NCBI GenBank assembly: GCA_027487435.1
Contig: JAIYDP010000259.1
Location: 1-45,171 of the forward strand
DNA: 45,171 bases
DNA from: Verrucomicrobiaceae bacterium
Lineage (GTDB): Bacteria; Verrucomicrobiota; Verrucomicrobiia; Verrucomicrobiales; Akkermansiaceae
Reading direction: 5' to 3'
The notes beneath the pieces are model-generated. The model had not been told where the DNA came from, did no database searches, and saw only the letters and a program-made list of their open reading frames with translations. Below, piece by piece: positions 8,026 through 19,452 of this stretch (position 1 is the stretch's first letter; each line of letters starts with the position of its first letter). The position numbers and the translations under genes were made by a program.

Positions 8026-10199
8026 ATGATGCAGGACTACTTTGCCCAGTTGGAGGCGGAGTTGACTGCGAGGTTGAGTTGGAGCGAGTACTTTATTGAA
8101 AGCAGATTCTGAAGGCTGAACCGCGTTCTGTACGAGTTTGTGTTGCGGGCCAATGGGCAGGTCGGAATGTGTGGGTGACGGTAGGGAGAACGAGGAAATA
8201 CTCAAGGTGTACGAGGAGTGTGTGACGCAGATTTGCAAGGAAATACGCGTAAGGGGGAAATTACCTCGGGACCAGCGAGAGCGGGGACTTTCGATGGATG
8301 AGGTGGGGTGTGTAAAGGAGCAGCTGGAAAAGGCGACAGAGGCAGTTGTAGTGCCTGTAGTACAGCCGAAGTCGAGGGTGGGAGGTGGTGCTTTTGAGGC
8401 CGAGGACTCGCGAAGAAAACGAGAGAGAATTTCTCTATTTTCTTTCATCAGCTGGTCAATGCACTTGTACTAATCTCCAAATGCACTGCACAAGCTCACT
8501 ACCAATTCTACCGATGCAAATACTCTGCATCAGATGTGCTTTGAAGGCTTCAAGGAGAATCGAAGGGTGCAGCAAAAAGCGAAGTACCTCTTTGGGTTTC
8601 ATGGGGCTTTACAGACCAGCAGGAAGTTGGAGATCGAGCCACAAGGGTGTAGACGATCAAGAGATCCAAGGGCATGCCAAATTCCTTCCTTCACGCCATA
8701 TCTTGCCCATGTCATCTCAACGTGGGCAGAGTTGAGGACAGCGGTAGAGTTTTTAAGTTCTCGGCCCCCATATTCCCATTGGTTAACTATTTTTTTGATT
8801 GATGGAAGTGGAGGAAGCTTTCAAGGAGTTGGTCGACTGCGAGGGAGAATTTCTGTCTGGGCTATCCGTTTTGTTGGAGGTGTTTGTGTTCCCATTGAGG
8901 GAAGCTTTGCTTAGCTCTCAACCAATCATGAACGGAGAGGACATGAGGACCATCTTTTCGACCGTTGAGGTTATTCACAGCTTGACCACAAAAGCTCTGA
9001 ATGTCGCCAATACTTGTCTTCCTTAAAGTTGACTCATCAAAGGACATATCGTCTCAAGGATTCGCAGCCGTTGGAACCGTTTACATTGAGCTGGTAGTTC
9101 ACCTTTTTTTTTTGCGTTGTTCCATCCCTCACCATGTAGAGCTCGTACTTAGGCCTCTACACACAGTACGTTGACAATTTTCACACATCTGTGTTGTGTC
9201 TGTCAGAATGCGCAAGATCGAATGCCCCTTTAGCGTCTTTCCTTGAAGTCTGGTGTCATTGTCTATCATGACATTCAAAGACAGGTCAGAGCAGCGCAGT
9301 TTGTGCTGGAAGAAGTATCTTCAATCTTCTTTGTCTTCCAATCTACCACGTCCGTGACTACGTCGTCCTCTTTGAAGTGAGGTTTGCGTCGTTTCCTGAT
9401 GGTCAAGAACTTCGCGAATGCTCTGCCGGAAGATGACCCGGACGAGGACAATGTTTCTCGTACCTCACCCTTCTCTTTCTTTGACTAAATGTCAGGATTA
9501 CGAGGGAAGCTATCAGAACTCGTCCGCGATCTCGGAGATCGAGTTGAAGAGCTAGAAAACATGGAGCGGCTTTGGAACTTGCAGCAATCTCTTCGGGGCG
9601 CATTGCATGTAAGGTATCTTGGCAATTCTTAGTTGGAAGAACTTGTTGGATCCAAGTCGACGCATCGTGCGGTGTGGTTACTTGCACAAGTTTGGAAAGA
9701 ACAGATTCAAGGTAAAGTCTGTCGTTTGGTCTCATCATGAGAAATGTTACTTCGTCCTGTGCAACGACATATTCATATGCACACTTCCTTTAGAAGGACC
9801 GGGCAAGGTACGGTTCAGATACCGGTGGCATTTTCCGGTTCCCTCTCTTTCCGTTCAGGACCATGTCAATGATCAACATCAAACACCAGATGACATTGAA
9901 CGCGCTGGTTCTGAAGTTCAGAATCCGTGGCTGCATGCGTTTGATGTGAAATCAGCAAAAAAGACGTACGCTCTATCCGCGCCAAGTCTTCAAGAAAAAG
10001 TAGAATGGATGGAGGACTTCGATGCTGTCTTTCGGATGATCAAAAAGGGTCAGGATTCCTCCGCAGAGCTAACCAAACGAAAGTCTCGCAAGGCAGCTCT
10101 CTTTCTTTCTTTGTTTCTAAACAAATGTAGGAGTCGTCCTCAAGTGTTGCAAAGTTTCTGGAAACGGTCCCAAGCCTCAAAAACTTATCTAAGAGTTAA
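8026..10199 (+). CDS. Rho guanine-nucleotide exchange factor (DH-PH)
   Basis: It should load GTP onto a Rho/Rac GTPase to steer actin. The DH domain is visible in pieces: DCEGEFLSGLSVLLEVFVFP, MRTIFSTVEVIHSL, YLGLYTQYVDNF and, after a 30-nt intron, FNLLCLPIYHVRDYVVLFE, corresponding to the family's conserved helices. A coiled segment (SELVRDLGDRVEELENMERL) leads to a PH domain at about 9650-10060: VRCGYLHKFGKNRFK, CYFVLCNDIFICTLP, FPVPSLSVQD, AKKTYALSAP and EKVEWMEDFDAVF, whose final Trp-containing helix is typical. The start is uncertain; I chose the first ATG in phase with exons before the DH. The last exon probably follows a 38-nt GC-AG intron (10093-10130) and ends with TAA at 10197-10199, leaving 1 bp before the next ATG. 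Confidence 0.75.
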
Positions 10200-10200
10200 G

Positions 10201-11744
10201 ATGTCATCCAAGAGTGCATCAGGCGCTGCCATCAAAGACGATGAAGATTCTTCTCCCTTGCTGAAGAAGTCAAATAGAAGACCTGGAGTGGACGATTCCA
10301 AAGCCACGAGCACGCCTGTGTCCGATCTTGACGCAAGGAGGCCCAATTGTACTTTGCTTTTGAGTTCTCTTGTTTTTCCCTTTGCTTATCGCGCTGCGAG
10401 TTTCTGAGTTGGCAGTCTCCATCCTGTATCCCCAATCTCTGGAGACGAGGTGTAAGGACTTTGATCATCGACTGCTGCATTTTGCACAGCGAGCAAAGAG
10501 ACCAGTGTACAAGTTTCTTGGAGTGTTCGTTCGAGGTTTGCACAAGTGGACTTCTCCTGACAGCCAGGTTTCTTTTCATTTGAAGTTTTGTGCTACTTTC
10601 CGTTCGCGTGTTTTTTGCTGGGACTAGATGGTCCAGGTACTGAGCTATCAATTGCGCTGCTGCTTGGAGTTGTTTCCATGCGCCTCTGGAAGCGGTTGGT
10701 TTGGCGTCCACGGCCGTATCTCTCTGGAGTTGCCAAGCAAGTACCCTCGGACCCCATTCTTGTTTAACGATTCAGATTCTCTCAGAAGACGATGACTTCT
10801 CATTCCCCTGCCAAACTGTCTGCACTGCCCTTGTGTTTGCCTATTTGTGGGCATATTTCTACAAGTATTTGATCGATGCTCCTCCCATCCGAAAAGTCTC
10901 CGAGCTTCGCGCTGATCCGTTTCCCGTGTTCGAATATTGGTACATGGTGCCTCCATTGGTTTTAGTTCTTGTAGCAGCATGGTTTAGGGTACTGCTGCAG
11001 TCACCCATATGATTATGCAGATTCACTCCGCATCGACGTTCCCATCAGATTGTCTTGCGGGAGCCTTTTGGGTTACACAAAACGATGGGACTCTCTCAGA
11101 TCTTAGGGATTTGCAATCTCCCTTATTTCTGCTGGCCTCTATAAGGGCGACATTCTCTTTAGCTGCCCCTCGTGTGCTTACCTTGGGTGCTACGGCCCAA
11201 ATGAAATTTCCTCTGCAAATTGGGTACCACTTCTCTTGAGAGTTTGATGAATGCAGGCAACAACTGTAAATGTTCGTGTGGCAGTTATTGGATCAATTCT
11301 ACCAGCTTTGTCGGTTGTGCTTCAAATTCATCCATTTAGCTTCTGGAGGCGGCTCCACCATGTCATTGCGTCAGGAAGTTTGTTTCCTCCTGCATTAATG
11401 CCGAAGGGTTCTGACCGCGTGTCTCGTCTTTTCAGTTCTGTTCTTGTGCCCCGACTTCTCTCCTACCCTTTCAACGGTTCCCCGTCCCACAAGATTGTAC
11501 TGGGAAAATCTCGGTGGGCTTGCTGCTGCTGTCACGGCAACTGTATGTTCTTTGAGTGTGGCACCTCACTGAATCGCAGGGGATTGGTCGGGCTACCGAA
11601 TTGGGGCTGAGGAAACTGTTTTCAGAAAAGCCTTTGTGGCCTTACCAGATGCCAAAAAGGGCCCTCCCGTTCCTTTACATTAGCTTCGGTATCTCTTATT
11701 TGCTGACGATCGGGACACTGGTCGGGTTGAGGTTGCGAACTTGA
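10201..11744 (+). CDS. PAP2 / sphingosine-1-phosphate phosphatase-like membrane protein, probably inactive
   Basis: This multi-pass membrane protein has the layout of lipid phosphate phosphatases. Motif 1 is intact: K-RLVWRP-RP fits KxxxxxxRP, preceded by GTELSIALLLG. Motif 2 is normally PSGH; after a 35-nt intron the exon reads FSFPCQTVCTALVFAYLWAYF, placing Thr where the catalytic His belongs. Motif 3, normally SRxxxGxHxxxD, reads FRIHSASTFPSDCLAGAF across a 32-nt intron: Arg and Asp are kept but His is again Thr. Several hydrophobic segments follow (VAVIGSILPALSVVL and a C-terminal ISYLLTIGTLVGL). The N-terminus (10201-10340) is hydrophilic and Ser-rich. The stop is TGA at 11742-11744. By family knowledge, loss of both histidines would abolish phosphatase activity, so a regulatory or lipid-binding role is inferred. 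An active but divergent enzyme is less likely. Confidence 0.7.
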
Positions 11745-11804
11745 GAGCCATTTGTGTGCTGCCAACGTATCAAACATTAAAATCGAATCCAGTACAAATC
11801 AATC

Positions 11805-12777
11805 ATGCAATGCCTCCTCATTGCTCATGGCAACCCTAGCAGGGATCCACGTGCTGGATTATCGGTTGCCTCAGTGCAGCTACTTAAGCATCACGGCATC
11901 GTGCATGGGCTTGGGAAACCGCAAAGTCCTGAGACAGAGACATCCATTGACTTTGAATCTAGTTTGATTGGATTCGATGGCGGCTTTATCGCCTGGAGTC
12001 TACATGAACGGACATGCTCCATATACTTTCCGTCAGACGAAGCGAACAATTGTTTTGCTAGACATCGAGTAATGCTAGAAATTGATGCTCAACTCGTCGT
12101 ACCGTTGCAACGTGTGTCTTGTGACAGCAACACTCGGAAACTTCGTCTTCTTGTCTATTACAAGCAGCACCATTGTCAAGTTGTTGACGTTTCTAGTCAC
12201 GAAATCGTCGAGACGTACCCTATTCATGTGCGCTTGTGCTCCAAGCCGTGGCTAACGACGAAGGGAAATTATGAGTGGGACATAATCGCCTCACTGGGGT
12301 CTTCTGTTCAAGGTGTATTCATGTATTGCAGGACAACCCGGCGAGTTGCCCGTGCGAGGTGATATTTCTCATGTCTGGTAGGCTGCGATCATCAGAGTGC
12401 GAGAGAACGGGTCATCGTTCAATGCTGGGGAATTGTCAGATCGAATCCTGGTTCAGCCATCCCATGCTGCTTGCGTAGATAATATTCTTGTGCTCTACGA
12501 TCGTGAATCAGGAAAGTTGCAGTCCTTGAAGATTATTTTCTCTCACGATGATTCTCTCGCAGCTGCCGAAGAGTATGGTGCGCCATGTGTGGTTGGTGCT
12601 CACTGGACTCATGTCATTGGCTTGGAGCAGAACAGCATTGTTTTGTTTTCAGACAGCTTGCAGGAGATGCAAGTGGTGAAGATCATTGAGCACTCTTCTG
12701 CAGAATTTACTTTTGGGCATAAGGTAACAGAAAGCGCCACTAGCCCGTGGCAGCATGTCGCTGTATTTTCTGTTTAA
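11805..12777 (+). CDS. hypothetical protein
   Basis: I do not recognise it. Long coherent stretches, such as IDFESSLIGFDGGFIAWSLH, MLEIDAQLVVPLQRV, LRLLVYYKQHHCQVVDV, CVDNILVLYDRESGKLQSL and GAHWTHVIGLEQNSIVLFS, have the short alternating hydrophobic strands seen in beta-propellers, but no WD signature is present. At least two or three short introns occur around 12290-12450, where the frame changes. The start at 11805 is the first ATG of the long frame and is not certain; upstream exons could exist. TAA at 12775-12777 lies 20 bp from the convergent stop of the deformylase gene. Confidence 0.5.
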
Positions 12778-12797
12778 TCGGATTCACCGTCAACCGT

Positions 12798-13355
12798 TTA
12801 TCTTGCTCCCCACTCCGATTCAAGAATTCGCTTCCAATGCTCTTGAGTACAGAATGACATTGGCTCCATTTTGTCTACGTACAATACCCCATTGAGGTGA
12901 TCAATTTCATGTTGGGCTATTCGTGCTGCCCACCCGCTGAGAGTCAGCGATATTGGATTTCCATCTGGATCGAGCCCCGATAATTGCAAAGTTTTCCACC
13001 TTTTAACAAGAGCCCTATATCCAGGAACTGAGAGGCATCCCTCATAAAACTCAGAGACATCGTCGCTGTGCAACGTGACCAAAGGGTTGAACACTGCAGT
13101 TGGAGCAAAAGGAATTCTTTCTTGTTTGAATGCCAGAGAAGTCGGCGTTCTCGATACAAGGTCTTGTGTGTCTTCCATAACAAACAACTGGGCATCAACA
13201 CCAACTTGATTTGCTGCTAAACCCACTCCCGGGGCATTCCTCATAGTTTCAAACATGTCGCCAACGAGATCTCTGTATGAAGATATGTCGGCAGAGTCGA
13301 TTTCACGGCAGCGTCGACGCAAGCAAGGATCCCCTGCTTGCACGATGTCCCTCAT
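12798..13355 (-). CDS. PDF: peptide deformylase
   Basis: It removes the N-formyl group from nascent organellar (or bacterial) proteins, using Fe2+ or Zn2+. All three family motifs are intact in one uninterrupted 185-codon frame: GVGLAANQVG (GxGxAAxQ), EGCLSVPGY (EGCLS, metal Cys) and QHEIDHLNGVLY (QHExDH, two metal His and catalytic Glu). The protein starts MRDIVQAGDPCLRRRCREID, like bacterial enzymes, with no extra N-terminal targeting peptide; an in-frame TAA lies just upstream. It has no intron, in contrast to nearly all neighbours. It is head to head with PIG-Z, start codons separated by 15 bp. Mitochondrial or plastid action is expected, though targeting would have to be internal or from an unseen upstream exon. 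Confidence 0.95.
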   Translation of the reverse strand: MRDIVQAGDPCLRRRCREIDSADISSYRDLVGDMFETMRNAPGVGLAANQVGVDAQLFVMEDTQDLVSRTPTSLAFKQERIPFAPTAVFNPLVTLHSDDVSEFYEGCLSVPGYRALVKRWKTLQLSGLDPDGNPISLTLSGWAARIAQHEIDHLNGVLYVDKMEPMSFCTQEHWKRILESEWGAR

Positions 13356-13370
13356 AATGCAGCAAAATTA
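13356..13370. promoter_or_regulatory. bidirectional promoter region, deformylase / PIG-Z
   Basis: Only 15 bp separate the deformylase ATG (minus) from the first PIG-Z ATG (plus); if PIG-Z starts at 13392 the gap is 36 bp. Core promoter elements and 5' UTRs of each gene must therefore overlap the coding sequence of the other, or the UTRs are extremely short. Confidence 0.5.
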
Positions 13371-14969
13371 ATGATTATATCAATTGAGAACATGAGCGAG
13401 AAATATTTCTCTGTTGTTGTTGCACGGATTGCAGTGGCACTATCTCATGGATACGTACACCCAGATGAATGGGTTCAATCACACGAGCTGATGGCACATT
13501 TTCGAGGACGGTTGCATAGGTCGTCATGGGAAATGACAACAAAATTCCCCATACGCTCTGTCCCTCTCATGTGAGCCCTTCTGGCGCGCTGTGATATCGA
13601 CAGATATTTGCTAACATATCTACCAAGCTTCTTTGAAGACAGTTTCATGGATTTTTTTCTCCTGACAACTCAGGTGATGCTAAACTTACATTCATTGCAT
13701 CGAGGCTACAGTTCCTCGTACTTTCGTTCATCGGAGGTCTCTCACCCGCAATTGTCTTATGAATTTAGATCTGACCTTGTATTTCTATGAAAAAAGCAGG
13801 AAGAAGGACCCTTGGCCCTCCATCATCCAGTACGGCTCACTTTGGCCAGTTCTTGTCCTACATACTCGTCTGATCTGCATGTTTTTACACCTTTGATAAC
13901 GAAGGCCCTTTTTCGAATGCTCTGGAAGCATTTTTCTTCAGCATCATCATTCTTTTGTACTTTGCAGACAAGGGATCATGGGCGCTCCTGCCGGCAATAG
14001 CGTTTGGACTTTTGAGACCGCCCTTCATCATTTGGGTTCTACCTTTTTTCACTGTTGCGATTATTCGTGGGAAGGTGAAATGTCGTAATCTTCTTCAAGT
14101 ACTTGCAGTGACTGCTATGTTTTCTTGGATTCATTTGGTCTTACGAGTCAGCGTCATTGCGGCTCTACTTAAATTGGACTCAGTCTCTTACTCTCAAGAA
14201 GTCAGCGCTCCTACTTTTGTGAACTTTTTCCGCTACAACGCAGACTCTTCCAACACAATGAGCCATGGGAGCCATTTCAGAGGAACTCATTTTCTCATCA
14301 ATCTTCCATTGCTCTATTCTCCTTTCATTTATCCGGCGATACTTCAAGGTCTTCGAACCCCAGAAATCCGATGGATGATTGTCGCCTCTGGGTTGTCTGT
14401 GGCTGCTCTCAGCATTGTTCCTCATCAGGAGCCCAGGTTTTTGATTCCCTTCAGCTTCCTGGCTGCAGTATTGCTTCGAGACTACTTGAAGCCCCAGCGG
14501 ACTTGGCAGGTCATCCTTCACTCTATTGTGCTCACTGCGAAGAAGTGGCTATCGGTTATTTGGTCCTCTTCACTGGCTTTTTTTTTCGGATTTTTACATC
14601 AAAGTCAAGTCTTGGGGACAATATTCGCAATGAATACGATGTTGCCCATTCAAACACAAGCAATTTGCTTTTTTGGGACTTACCCACCTCCCTTTTCCCT
14701 GCTTCGCGTCAATCCTCTAATTCGTTACTCAACATCAAGATTTTCTCACTCCATTAGTGGCATATGATGCAATGGGCGAGGTGCGCGACGCTATCGATTT
14801 CGTTCGGACGCGGAATAGCTCAATCGTTGTTGCTCCCACCGATCAGATAATGTCCATGTTGGTGCATGGTATCAGATGCACGTCGATGTGGGAGTCGTCT
14901 CAGCAATTTTCCGGGGAGGCAGGAGGTTTCCAAACGTTGTCGGTGTTCGATTGTGCGATTGTTAGATAA
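13371..14969 (+). CDS. PIGZ: GPI mannosyltransferase 4 (PIG-Z/SMP3 type, GT22)
   Basis: This ER membrane enzyme adds the fourth mannose of the GPI anchor from dolichol-phosphate mannose. The N-terminal signature GYVHPDEWVQSHELMA is typical of PIG-Z/SMP3 rather than PIG-B, ALG9 or ALG12, followed by WEMTTKFPIRSV. A 36-nt intron separates HTR from PFSNALEAFFFS, rebuilding the conserved TRxFSN. Then come several membrane segments and the GT22 motif VPHQEPRFLIPFSFLAAVLL. The tail continues with TYPPPFSLLR and ends TAA at 14967-14969. At least five introns of 32-36 nt are needed. ATG codons at 13371 and 13392 are both in frame. The ESS2 gene starts 24 bp downstream on the same strand. Confidence 0.85.
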
Positions 14970-14992
14970 AAGCTAATTAACACTTTGTTATC

Positions 14993-16292
14993 ATGACTTC
15001 CAATGCTGCTCTTGTGTTCAATGAAGGAATTCTCACAATCGTGCCTGCTGGAGATTCTAAGGTGCAGCCCCTTTCGCAGCCAGTCAAGAAGGAAACGGTC
15101 CTTGCGGAGGACCTGTATGGGGCGGCTGTCTCGAAATTGATTGAGAGAGATTTCTTTCCAGACCTGCCTGTTCTACGTATGAAGGCAGAGCTCCGGGAAG
15201 CAGTTCAATCTGGAAATAGAGCGAAGATACTAGAGCTTCAATCGGAGCTCTCAAGAATTTCAAAATCTTCGTGTAAACAGCACTCGTTGTGTCTAACTTG
15301 ATGTAGTTGCAACGCCTTCGCAAGCTGCTCAGACAATTCCTCAATCAGATGAAGTTTGGAGGAGCGACATTGATGATTTGATTGAGGGAAAGTCTCTCGA
15401 TCAATTTCTTTCGAAGTTCACATCGGAAGACAATTCCTCGTTGATGCCTTTCTTTCATGGTCTGACCAGGTAGTGCTGAACAGCTGTTTGAAAAAGAAAA
15501 GAGGAAGCGCTACGAAAAATTTTCATGGATGCAGAAGCAAGCGGATCGGCACAATGAAATGCACCAGCAGCTTCTTCAAAACGGAGAGTCATCAGGACAT
15601 GTTATCACATGGCCGGCGCAAACCTCTTCGCAATTTCTGGAGCTTCCAAGCAGGTAAATTTGTGTGTTGGTGTACCTTACCTCTAGCTTGCCGTTTCAAG
15701 TTAATTCGAAAGCACCACCAAAACAGTTGTCTATTTCGAATACTCGATTGGAGCCTGAAGTTCCTCTCCAGCAAACACAAGTTCCTGTTCCTTCGGGTCT
15801 TCAGTTGCCTGTCTCGATGAGTGAATATCTCAACTCACTTCTTATGTATCCAGCGCCGTCATCGTTTCTGTTGCAAACGCCAACTCTTGCCCCAGGAGTT
15901 GATGTGGATCCTATCATGGTTTGGGGAACTATCGCAGGAACTCCGGTGACGCTGAGCGACGACGGAGGGCCAGTTTTTCGAATTGCAGATGTGTCCGATA
16001 AGGAGCAATTGGGTATGGAGCTGGCCAGAAGCGCAGCGCAAAGGCAGACACAAGCGCGAAAAGGGTTTGTCGGACATCTGTTTCCTTACTCAGAAGGCAA
16101 ACCCCGCGGCCGACAACAGGTCGCTCTGTGCCACTCTCACCAGCAGCTCGGGAACTTGCAAAGGCTTTGGGTGGGCGCAAGGGAGACAGTCAGCTGCGGG
16201 CGACGTACACCCCCTCTGTGCGAAGAGGGGATTGGGAAGAAGATGTTTTTAAAAAGCCCAGGCCGTCCACAATGTCAAGAGAAAAAAATTGA
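14993..16292 (+). CDS. ESS2: ESS2/DGCR14 spliceosome-associated protein
   Basis: ESS2 (DGCR14/Bis1) is a nuclear protein of the spliceosome C complex that helps 3' splice-site choice. The N-terminal block is diagnostic: AEDLYGAAVSKLIERDFFPDLP followed by LRMKAELREAV. After a 34-nt intron come LIEGKSLDQFLSKFTSEDNSS and, after another, AEQLFEKEKRKRYEKFSWM with QKQADRHNEMHQQ, the family's second landmark. A later exon has PAARELAKALGG, a Thr/Ser-rich tail and a basic end (MSREKN, TGA 16290-16292), as in other ESS2 proteins. At least four introns of about 31-34 nt. Convergent with the EFHC gene, whose stop lies 46 bp away. Confidence 0.88.
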
Positions 16293-16338
16293 AATGAATT
16301 CAGCTATTTATTCGTGTTACTGTACAGAAATGAACACA

Positions 16339-19066
16339 TTAGTTCCAAACTTTGCGGAGAGCGCTCTTTGCCTTCAAACTGAACATTGCTTCAACAGCGG
16401 CGACGAATCCTCCGTCATCCTCAAGCCCAAGACACACGTCAACGCAGAACTCAGAGAAGCTCTCCACCGAAACAGAACCACGGAATCCTCGCTCGCGACC
16501 AACGTCAAAGTACTCCGTCACTTCTCGTCGCGCTTCATCCTCCTTTAGATATCCTTGCACAACCCTTGGATTTGCAGAAACATTGTATCTCAAAAGGAGA
16601 TCCCTGACTGTCACGACGCCCATGCCCCTGGCATCAATAGCTGCAAATGCACGGCTAATGACATTCTGTTTGGCAGCACTTAGTGAGCCTCGAACAAGAT
16701 GCATTAACTCTTCTGGAGAGATGCCCTCAGAACCAATCAGTTCAAACAGCTCGTGATCCTGCACCGCGACGCCACAAAAGCTGAGGGCCTCGCGCACATC
16801 TTCGCTAGAAAGCATTCCATGATGCTTAATCGCTGCTGTCTGCTCAACAGCACGAGCAAGCCCCCTCACCCCGAGAGCCCCTCGGCGCAAAAGTGCACGT
16901 CGCACAGCACGAGCACCAACACCATCAGGGTTTCGTCCGGGTTGTGCGCTCTCTGACTCATTGCTGAGAGTTTGCTGAGCTGCATTCAACAGAGCAGGGT
17001 AATAGATGTAACCATCTTCTTCGGTCCATCGACGTACCAGCGTCAACATCTCTTGAGCATCGAGAATACCTTTCGTATTTTGCTGCAACAAAGTGCGGAA
17101 CATCGAGTTGTGAATGCGGCCACTCCGCGTTGCGTCTTTGGAGGTGAACACTTGAGAAAGCTTTCCAATGAGTCCATCGGCTTGAGCAATCTTGAAGAGC
17201 ACAACTCCCAAGTCGGATTTGGGGAAGATATCAGGATGCGCATCCATCCACTTCAGAGTGTACAAGTCTGCGTCAAGAATCTTGAAAACACGACCGACTG
17301 CGTTCACCTTTGCCCCGATGAATAGGTCCCTCTCGCCGTAATACTCTGGGCTATTCGGTTTCTTGATTTTCGACCTCTCTAAGAACTTTCCACCGAGACG
17401 CCCAGCATTTTTTGCTGGCGGTTCAAAGATAGACATGTCATCAGTGTCAAGATGGTAGTTGATGATGAACATTCGCTCCAGATCATAGCCATAAGCATTG
17501 TCAAGCTTTGCAACGAAACGAAGCATCTTCTTGTTATTTTCGAGAAGCCGCATGACGTCAGTCTTTGGAGGCTTTGGATGAAGGCTCAAAACATTCATAA
17601 GAGTGTCTTCTTCCTTTCCGATACCATTGTGAGGAGGAATGATAAGCTGCTTCGACAAGTCTGGAGCATATGGATCGTCGTGGTCTTCCAACGGCATGAA
17701 CTGAATTCCATGCTGCTCCTCAAAGTATCGCCGAGTAAACTCGTCGCAATCTCGAAGAACAAGTTTTCGCGCAAACACCACAACGCTTTCGCCCACTCGC
17801 ATGTCCGATTCGGCATAAAATCCACCTCCGGGCTTAGGGAGCTTCATTCTCTTCAGCAACAAAGGAAACGGGTCTCTTCCAGAATTCGGTTCGGAGACCT
17901 CGAGAACTTCAACCGTATCGTCTGCGAGGAAGTAATGTAGTCTAAACGGCCTCCGCTCAATCTCGCCGCCAGGAAGAGGCTCATCCCAAGTGCAAAAAAA
18001 CCGCAGAACTTTGCGGTCGTTTTGAAGAAACTTCATGACGACCGAAGTGCTGTCAGCCTGTTTACCCAGACGGGCCTCCATGTATCCTTTGAACTCATCC
18101 ATCTTGCGATTGTGATTGAAATTGTGAGGCCTCGTCCTTGCGTTGATCTTTGGAGACATCGGGGTCGAAAAGGTTGCCATCAAGGAACCTGAAAGTGCCA
18201 AATTCATCTCCTCTGCATCGGGCAGCGGCTCGGGTTGGCCAAGGAATGACCCATATTGGTCATAGAAATTCTGCAATGTCAGAAATGCACCTGGTGCCAC
18301 ATACCCTCGTTCTCTCATCACAGTCAATGATACGGAAAGTTCTCCCGTAAAGAGTGAGGTCCATGCCGAGATGAATGTCTCTCCAGCTGTAAAAAGTTCC
18401 GTCGGGTTTCGTAATACGATGGCGCTTCAGAAAGACACCTTGAAACATGCCAGAATTCGCCTCTCGGGGTTCCGAAACTTTAAACGAGTCATCCTCCAAG
18501 TAAGCCTGGATGACACATCGGCGAACACGGACCCGTTCGATCCTGCTTTCATCTACCTTCTCCTTGAAGTAAGCTTCGAATGAAAGGACTTGACGATCCA
18601 TGGCAATCCATTTGGGAGGAATACGAGGAACCCCGCTGCTGGGACGCTGTCTGTGCCCACTATGCGCCAGAGATGGCGACACAGGAACCCTGGCAGAAGA
18701 TGGCCTGTAATCAGAGCTGTATGGGGCTGAACCTGTTCCCATGCCAGTTGAGGAGAGACCCTTCGAAGGCTCATACGTCTTCACATCAGCAATTCCTTGA
18801 GTGCTCACTTGAATGCCCCTTCCTTGCAGAACCCGACCTTGTGAGGACTAGAACATCAATCAACACAAATCTCGTCATCATACGTATCCATCAACTCTGG
18901 GTTGCGGGTTCAAGCTTTCTTGAGTAAAATCTTTGAACACCGGGACGCCCGAATTCACACTCAGCGACTGACCTCGTGAATAGCTTTGGCGCTGCAGAAA
19001 TCAAACAAGAAACGCGTAAGCTGTTACAGACAGATCATGCATCGCACTTGGACGTAGAGGGATCAT
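16339..19066 (-). CDS. EFHC1/2-type axonemal microtubule inner protein (DM10, EF-hand)
   Basis: EFHC proteins (Rib72/FAP family in algae) sit inside ciliary doublet microtubules. Four exons: 19028-19066, 18884-18991, 18305-18847 and 16339-18270, with introns of 36, 36 and 34 nt; total 873 aa. The N-terminus has the RxQSxxRGQSL-like stretch of the family. DM10 domain 1 (about residues 134-230) contains PPKWIAMDRQVLSFEAYF, YLEDDSFKVSEPREANSG and LYGRTFRIIDCDERTR. DM10 domain 2 (about 300-405) contains YFLADDTVEVLEVSEPNSGR and VLRDCDEFTRRYF. DM10 domain 3 (about 460-570) contains YHLDTDDMSIFEPPAKNAGR. The C-terminal third is helical with EF-hand-like segments, e.g. AFAAIDARGMGVVTVRDLL. Start chosen because ATG-exon 1 splices in frame into the conserved N-terminus. 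The 1.9-kb last exon is unusually long for this locus. Confidence 0.93.
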
Positions 19067-19452
19067 TGCACGTTGTCACCGTTGACTTTGAAACGGAAAA
19101 CAGGATTTCCGCACAACTGAACAAACTAACAACCAATATTCGTTGAAAAAGAGAGCTCGTTTCTTTCGAGGGACAATTTCGGATTCGCCGCAACGCGCAT
19201 GTCTTAACTCTGGCCTTCACGATTTTGCTTAAATCGATTACGAGTATCTGTTTCCTACCAACTCGACTTCCTTTCCCTTCCTGTTAGTCCCCTCACTCTC
19301 AGTGTTCGGAGTTTCATCAGTCGATTATGTTTTCATACTCTCTAGATTTCTTCATCCCCGGCTAATTAATAATCTTAATTACAGATGCAAATCGTGACCA
19401 CAAACACTGCATGCAAAATTGTAAATTCAAGATTCCGCATGTCGGCTTTACT
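19067..19452. other. intergenic region
   Basis: It lies between the EFHC start and the stop of the next minus-strand gene, so it should hold the EFHC promoter. It is moderately AT-rich, with TAATTAATAATCTTAATTA near 19364-19382. No gene, RNA or repeat family is recognisable. Confidence 0.5.

Noticed and set aside
8138..8448. Minus-strand 169-codon frame around 7939-8448
   Set aside because: It overlaps plus-strand RhoGEF exons that splice into a coherent helical N-terminus; the minus product is Ser/Leu-rich noise.
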